This document shows positions 63,101-64,000 of a DNA stretch of 64,000 bases, one piece after another. Under the pieces are notes generated by a model, which saw only the letters and a list, made by a program, of their open reading frames with translations, was not told where the DNA came from and did no database searches. Each line of letters opens with the position of its first letter. Within the stretch, counting starts at the first letter, position 1. Both the position numbers and the translations under genes were made by a program. Where the stretch lies: contig DDFK01000001.1 of NCBI GenBank assembly GCA_002337145.1, forward strand, positions 837,501-901,500, written 5' to 3'. The stretch comes from Chitinophagaceae bacterium UBA1930 (GTDB taxonomy: Bacteria > Bacteroidota > Bacteroidia > Chitinophagales > Chitinophagaceae).

Positions 63101-64000
63101 GTGGGTTGGCTACAGCAGTACCTCCTGTTGGGGTTCCGGTACAATCGGCCCATCCGTTAATGCGTATGTTATCCAAGCCAATATCGCTCACACCAAAATC
63201 GGCACGTCCTTTAAAACGTATAATGGTTGTAGCCGATTGGCTTGTAAAGAATAATGTTTTAGTTGTCCAGCTTGTAGCTATTGCAGCCGTATCAATAAAT
63301 GTAAAGCTTGTGCCTCCATTGGTAGATACGAATACGGAGTCCATATCCGAACCGCTGATATTGATAAAATCAAACAGCAAACGTTTCAATGGCTGTGCAG
63401 TCAAGCAGTTGATGTATAGATCCAAAGTACCTGTAGTACCAGAACTTGCATCGTAACTGTGGAAACGTGCAGAGTGCAGTCCATCGGTTGCAGCTGGCGT
63501 ATAAAGACCATTGGTGCTGCTCCATGCTGCTGAAGTAGGATCATCTTCCCTTCTCCAGGATGTGTTGCCAGTAATAGGTGCGTTTTTCCAATAAATATTT
63601 GGAAGGTCCCTTGTACCGCAACCATTGATCCATGTAGTTTCAAAACTTTCTACAAAAGGCAATGTAGCATAGGTTGGTCCCGATACATTGTTTATCTGCA
63701 CACGTGTAGAGGTACTGCTCACTGAACTAAGTGTACAGGTAACAATACATTGGTAGTACAATGTTGCAGCCGTTTGGGTAGTAGTATATGGTATGGTGGT
63801 AGCACCGGTAATATTTGTAAAGCTACCTGCTACACCTGTTGGTGAAGATTGCCATTGATAAGCCAACCCACCTGCCACTGAATTGCCCGAAAGGTCAAGG
63901 GTAAAGCTTGAACCAGGGCAAACAATTGTTGCCTGGGAGGTTATTGCTGTACCTGCAACCGGTGTGCCCGAACAATTAGGAAAATTGTTCAGTTTAATAT
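54156..64000 (-). CDS. Giant T9SS type B adhesin-like protein, 5' end outside the window
   Basis: Partial: 3280 codons are visible and the frame stays open to the right edge, so an internal GTG at 63878 is not the start. Seen order: Ig-like repeats, a jelly-roll-like domain near 63640-63140 (LPFVESFE), then three modules of a parallel beta-helix (N-rich coils such as SNNLVYGVNGNGPVYGLYNNGSGNVYYIHNTISLDS) each preceded by an Ig-like domain and ended by D-x-GAYEF (at 61421-61441, 59693-59714 and 57937-57957), then an IgGFc-binding-like domain (RGKRFWVAYPLN to about 56100), PKD- and Ig-like repeats and a type B sorting domain (54430-54156). The last has a divergent NPNSTSID in place of SPNGDG. 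Adhesin-like surface protein by inference. Confidence 0.95.
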   Translation of the reverse strand, partial: IKLNNFPNCSGTPVAGTAITSQATIVCPGSSFTLDLSGNSVAGGLAYQWQSSPTGVAGSFTNITGATTIPYTTTQTAATLYYQCIVTCTLSSVSSTSTRVQINNVSGPTYATLPFVESFETTWINGCGTRDLPNIYWKNAPITGNTSWRREDDPTSAAWSSTNGLYTPAATDGLHSARFHSYDASSGTTGTLDLYINCLTAQPLKRLLFDFINISGSDMDSVFVSTNGGTSFTFIDTAAIATSWTTKTLFFTSQSATTIIRFKGRADFGVSDIGLDNIRINGWADCTGTPTGGTAVANPPNNACASIPVTLTANNVAVGNGIIYQWQSAPSTAGPWTDIPNATNPSTVVTQLATTVYRCFVKCILTNTSSTSTTVTVTSPSLPGGTYTINSSLPTAWSGATGNFNSFNDAYNAIKCGITSSVVFDVQTGATAGVYTEQLIMSGIIPNASATRTVTFKGNGKTLKFQSANSNERAVIKLRTIKYITFDSLRIDATGGTYGFGVHITADADSNTVKKCTILSEPATTSTNFAGIAISGSDASATGTGTTTALCDYNIIDSNTVIGGYYGITLTATFTGGAHGYNRVTNNRVEDFYSYGIYVSGTYSTTIAANRISRPTRTSAALTTFYGIYLPTQSNDASITRNRIYNPFGGDLTNTSSFYGIYFSGTAATAGFSNIVSNNLVYGVNGNGPVYGLYNNGSGNVYYIHNTISLDSTASGSTGDTRGYYQLGTANGIYFYDNLISVTRGGTAASKKYCLYVTTPFAFADNNNYYMNAATGTNNIGFLTADRATILDWRTAAQTYGLDQAAISVIPVYADPSFAVADYHPSNAGMDNKGLYVGLNIDILGAPRSTTTPDIGAYEFIPSPCTLPLVSGATTISATTICQNQPVVLNLNIGAFGGGQTFQWQTSTSATGPFTLIGTPMLHPDTTILSSSTLYYQCVMKCSSASTTSNAVLLNVTPALPTGTYTINSSLPTTYPATGTNFASFNAAKAAMSCGVTGTGNVIFNVQTGANAGVYTEQLRLDSIYGVNANRQIIFNGNGNTLAASASTTSAERAVIKLSGADFITFDSLVINSIGTGTYGYGVQLINNADSNTFRKCTILASQTAAQSTVNYAGVVINSVDAGATTVGNTWCDGNVFDRDTISGGYYGVTLIGGTTTQIINNNKFTNNTIKDFYTYGMYIVGTYNTLIEGNTFTRPTRASVIAAYPIYLTTAPSTRMSISKNRITKLYGGAPTSTAGIYGIYLNNVDALTGNEVTITNNLLYSLDGVGPIYGMYNIGSDNIFYFHNTISIDNLVANTAATVGFYQSTDATGVQFMNNIVTIRRASTGVKQGIYLGSTTTDVTSDYNDILVTGTGTTNYFGTRGTTNYTTLAAWQAATAKDIKSYSQDPLYADTLNGNYKPLLASIDNKGTALGIATDITNANRSLFTPDFGAYEFAPVPCVAPPVAGTASVTPNSGICLESPIRLTLTGTSPIGNITFQWQASSTGGAPWVNIGQLSYSPTFDTLTSVTRFYRCLVTCGSTTTVSSVTSVTLNTLLPAGTYTVDATLPQATIPYTPGANFQTVQSAVNAVLCGITGSVVFNVKGTYTEQISIPYVPGTNAGSTVTFQSYNGSPAGAQLTYASTVATSNYTLKLDSARYFYFRNLTLAATNSTNGRVVEFANGATNDSLARCVINAPTVTSNANTAAAVYANGLRSNNLFIKGNTINNGSYGISFSGVSAAVLAPDHLIDSNFVNNAYAYGIYANFTQRIKLTRNTVNFTTATAANAYGVYATDADSSYQITNNKVNISNAAATATVYGLYVANCDGSVINRGKFTGNDVVATTANAGTLYGLYVINSPFIDVLNNTAAINTTAASSYGLYNSNSANGNYYNNSINSTATSATNNYAAYFANTTATALSIRNNIFSHKGGGKALYISIPNNVVSNYNMLYTSGTTLLQSATPSANYATLATWKSSVFQDIFSMVYSPAFVSNSDLRPDLANPDVWAIQGRGVQIAENTYDHDNAPRPTTLLTGVPDLGAYEFYPTALPTVLTATPAVPAANTEQTFMYGTDTVMKLKWGAVAPPSIQVRRYSGVVPTGLAAGNLDSMYFYTKVDIPGNGNYDYSAKLYYLDPWLGSIAGLTSGVYQLGLGKTTASFGTPWVVGFASRNDVPKRMIYENNLTGANLDRFTGLINPYAPPVLPDQDSSNRGKRFWVAYPLNQLNGGQDMVLYLSAQEQANVQVKIGGTNYVRNYVVPANTVFSTGSVGDLMPKTGPTSAYLATAGIFDQGISIVSDVPIVAYAHTYGSASSGATMLMPVGTWGYEYKTLCIKGNGTYGDSRPFFFVIADNDNTVVDVTPSTTVANTGMVANTSTSVTLNKGQVLLVLGTSATADLSGSVVKASANSAGKCFPVAVFSGNSRLNLTVSGVGSGGDFTIQQNFPSTAWGKRYLTAPTSASTGANIASMNVYRVAVKDPATVVTRNGVVLSPLYNNHYYEYTSNTADYIEADRPIMVAQFTGDGTVLGNSSAVGDPEMLYISPIEQGIKSVGFYRNTLQNITTNLLTMIIPTNGLTSLQITDGTTVVTPDNVYPHPLNGTASLKGVNYSVVVKSWPSAQQQVRVQSDSAFTGVTYGLGSVESYGYNMGTLVKNLGVVADTLINGVTGNLYNCVGTPFKFKVKVPVIPTSMTWKFSQVPFLTPNADVTVNNPVPSGTTIVNGQTYYQFTLNTFYKFSQPGLYAVPVVITHPDIESCDHTLTSIVYVQVIPSPAIGFTITFAGCQDNTATFTADNATSGGIGVNTWDWTFNNGGTATGSTASFTYPNAGTFTESLHVVTSDGCIRDTARQVVVNPKPIVSVATDSVAICSGGNASFTASSQITTGVTYNWYTAATGGTLVYTGPTYALTNVTATTILYVEGVSSFGCISKVRKRVIVNMLTALAQPVVTVTTSDANSVTFGWAAVPGAATYQVSVNGGAYTVPSSGATGLTHTVTGMGVLTNASIVVQAIGVITCQTSTSTSISGCTNSAPVITPDSVAICTNANYTYLINTPLPANVVYTWYTVPTAGTALTNGTAYTINATGSSFTANSLSPAGIYNFYAGHANTTTGCVGTLRKKVVINVLAPLAKPVVTFVTASTTPTTLTFTWLAVPGAINGYEVSTNNGTTWATPSTGSNGLSHTVTGLVPNTTVTILVRAKGALDCQTSVSDAVSGRTFTDAVYVPNAFNPNSTSIDNRTLRVYGYVIQSMQFMVFNQWGEKVFESTNQNSGWDGTYKGKAQPSGVYIYLLKFTTLSGATQEMKGSISLIR

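Noticed and set aside
63876..63878. GTG as start of the right-edge giant gene
   Set aside because: The frame continues open to base 64000 with Ig-like sequence, so the true start lies beyond the window.

Overview
The window comes from a member of the Bacteroidota, most likely a Chitinophagia-like lineage. The evidence is: several secreted proteins with type IX secretion system (T9SS) C-terminal sorting domains of both type A and type B, a PorP/SprF family protein, a PorE-like OmpA lipoprotein-type protein, an L2 with the Bacteroidota-typical NPVDHPMGGGEG loop, and promoters of the TTG - about 19 nt - TAnnTTTG kind. No tRNA, rRNA, CRISPR, insertion sequence or prophage was seen. All large genes are intact, except that the last one runs off the right edge.

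Layout. 308-4840: truA behind a secreted DUF4476-like protein (minus), then a divergent secreted M1 aminopeptidase. 5092-5701: a small XRE-type regulator with a symmetric four-half-site operator lying over its own promoter. 5796-19106: three tandem minus-strand T9SS type A surface proteins; the first two are glycine-rich paralogues, and all three share a thrombospondin type 3 (calcium-binding) array, a fibronectin-like domain and a sorting domain. 19428-21368: rpsA. 21729-25470: a tiny lysine-rich secreted protein, a thioredoxin-fold protein, an FAD oxidoreductase and an unknown acidic protein. 25606-38323: the S10-spc ribosomal protein cluster in canonical order (rpsJ to secY, then map), with intrinsic terminators on both sides of secY and a terminator after map. 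38415-42420: a PaaK/CapK-like adenylate-forming enzyme and a small YXWGXW-type protein sit between rpsJ and fusA, so the usual rpsL-rpsG-fusA-rpsJ order is broken. 42659-64000: a PorE-like protein, a PorP/SprF-like protein and two giant type B T9SS adhesin-like proteins, all on the minus strand and probably functionally linked.

How the genes work together. The right third looks like a cell-surface module: giant multi-domain proteins (parallel beta-helix, IgGFc-binding-like, Ig/PKD and SprB-like repeats) are made, exported through Sec, passed through the T9SS using type B sorting domains, and displayed or secreted with the help of the adjacent PorP/SprF-like partner and the peptidoglycan-binding PorE-like protein. 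The left third carries an independent set of type A T9SS cargo. The middle is housekeeping translation and secretion (ribosomal proteins, EF-G, SecY, methionine aminopeptidase, S1). Most unusual points: the symmetric operator at 5653-5701, the IgGFc-type domain split by an Ig-like array in the 2732-residue protein, the new-looking repeat module in the glycine-rich paralogues, and the rearranged ribosomal cluster with internal terminators.
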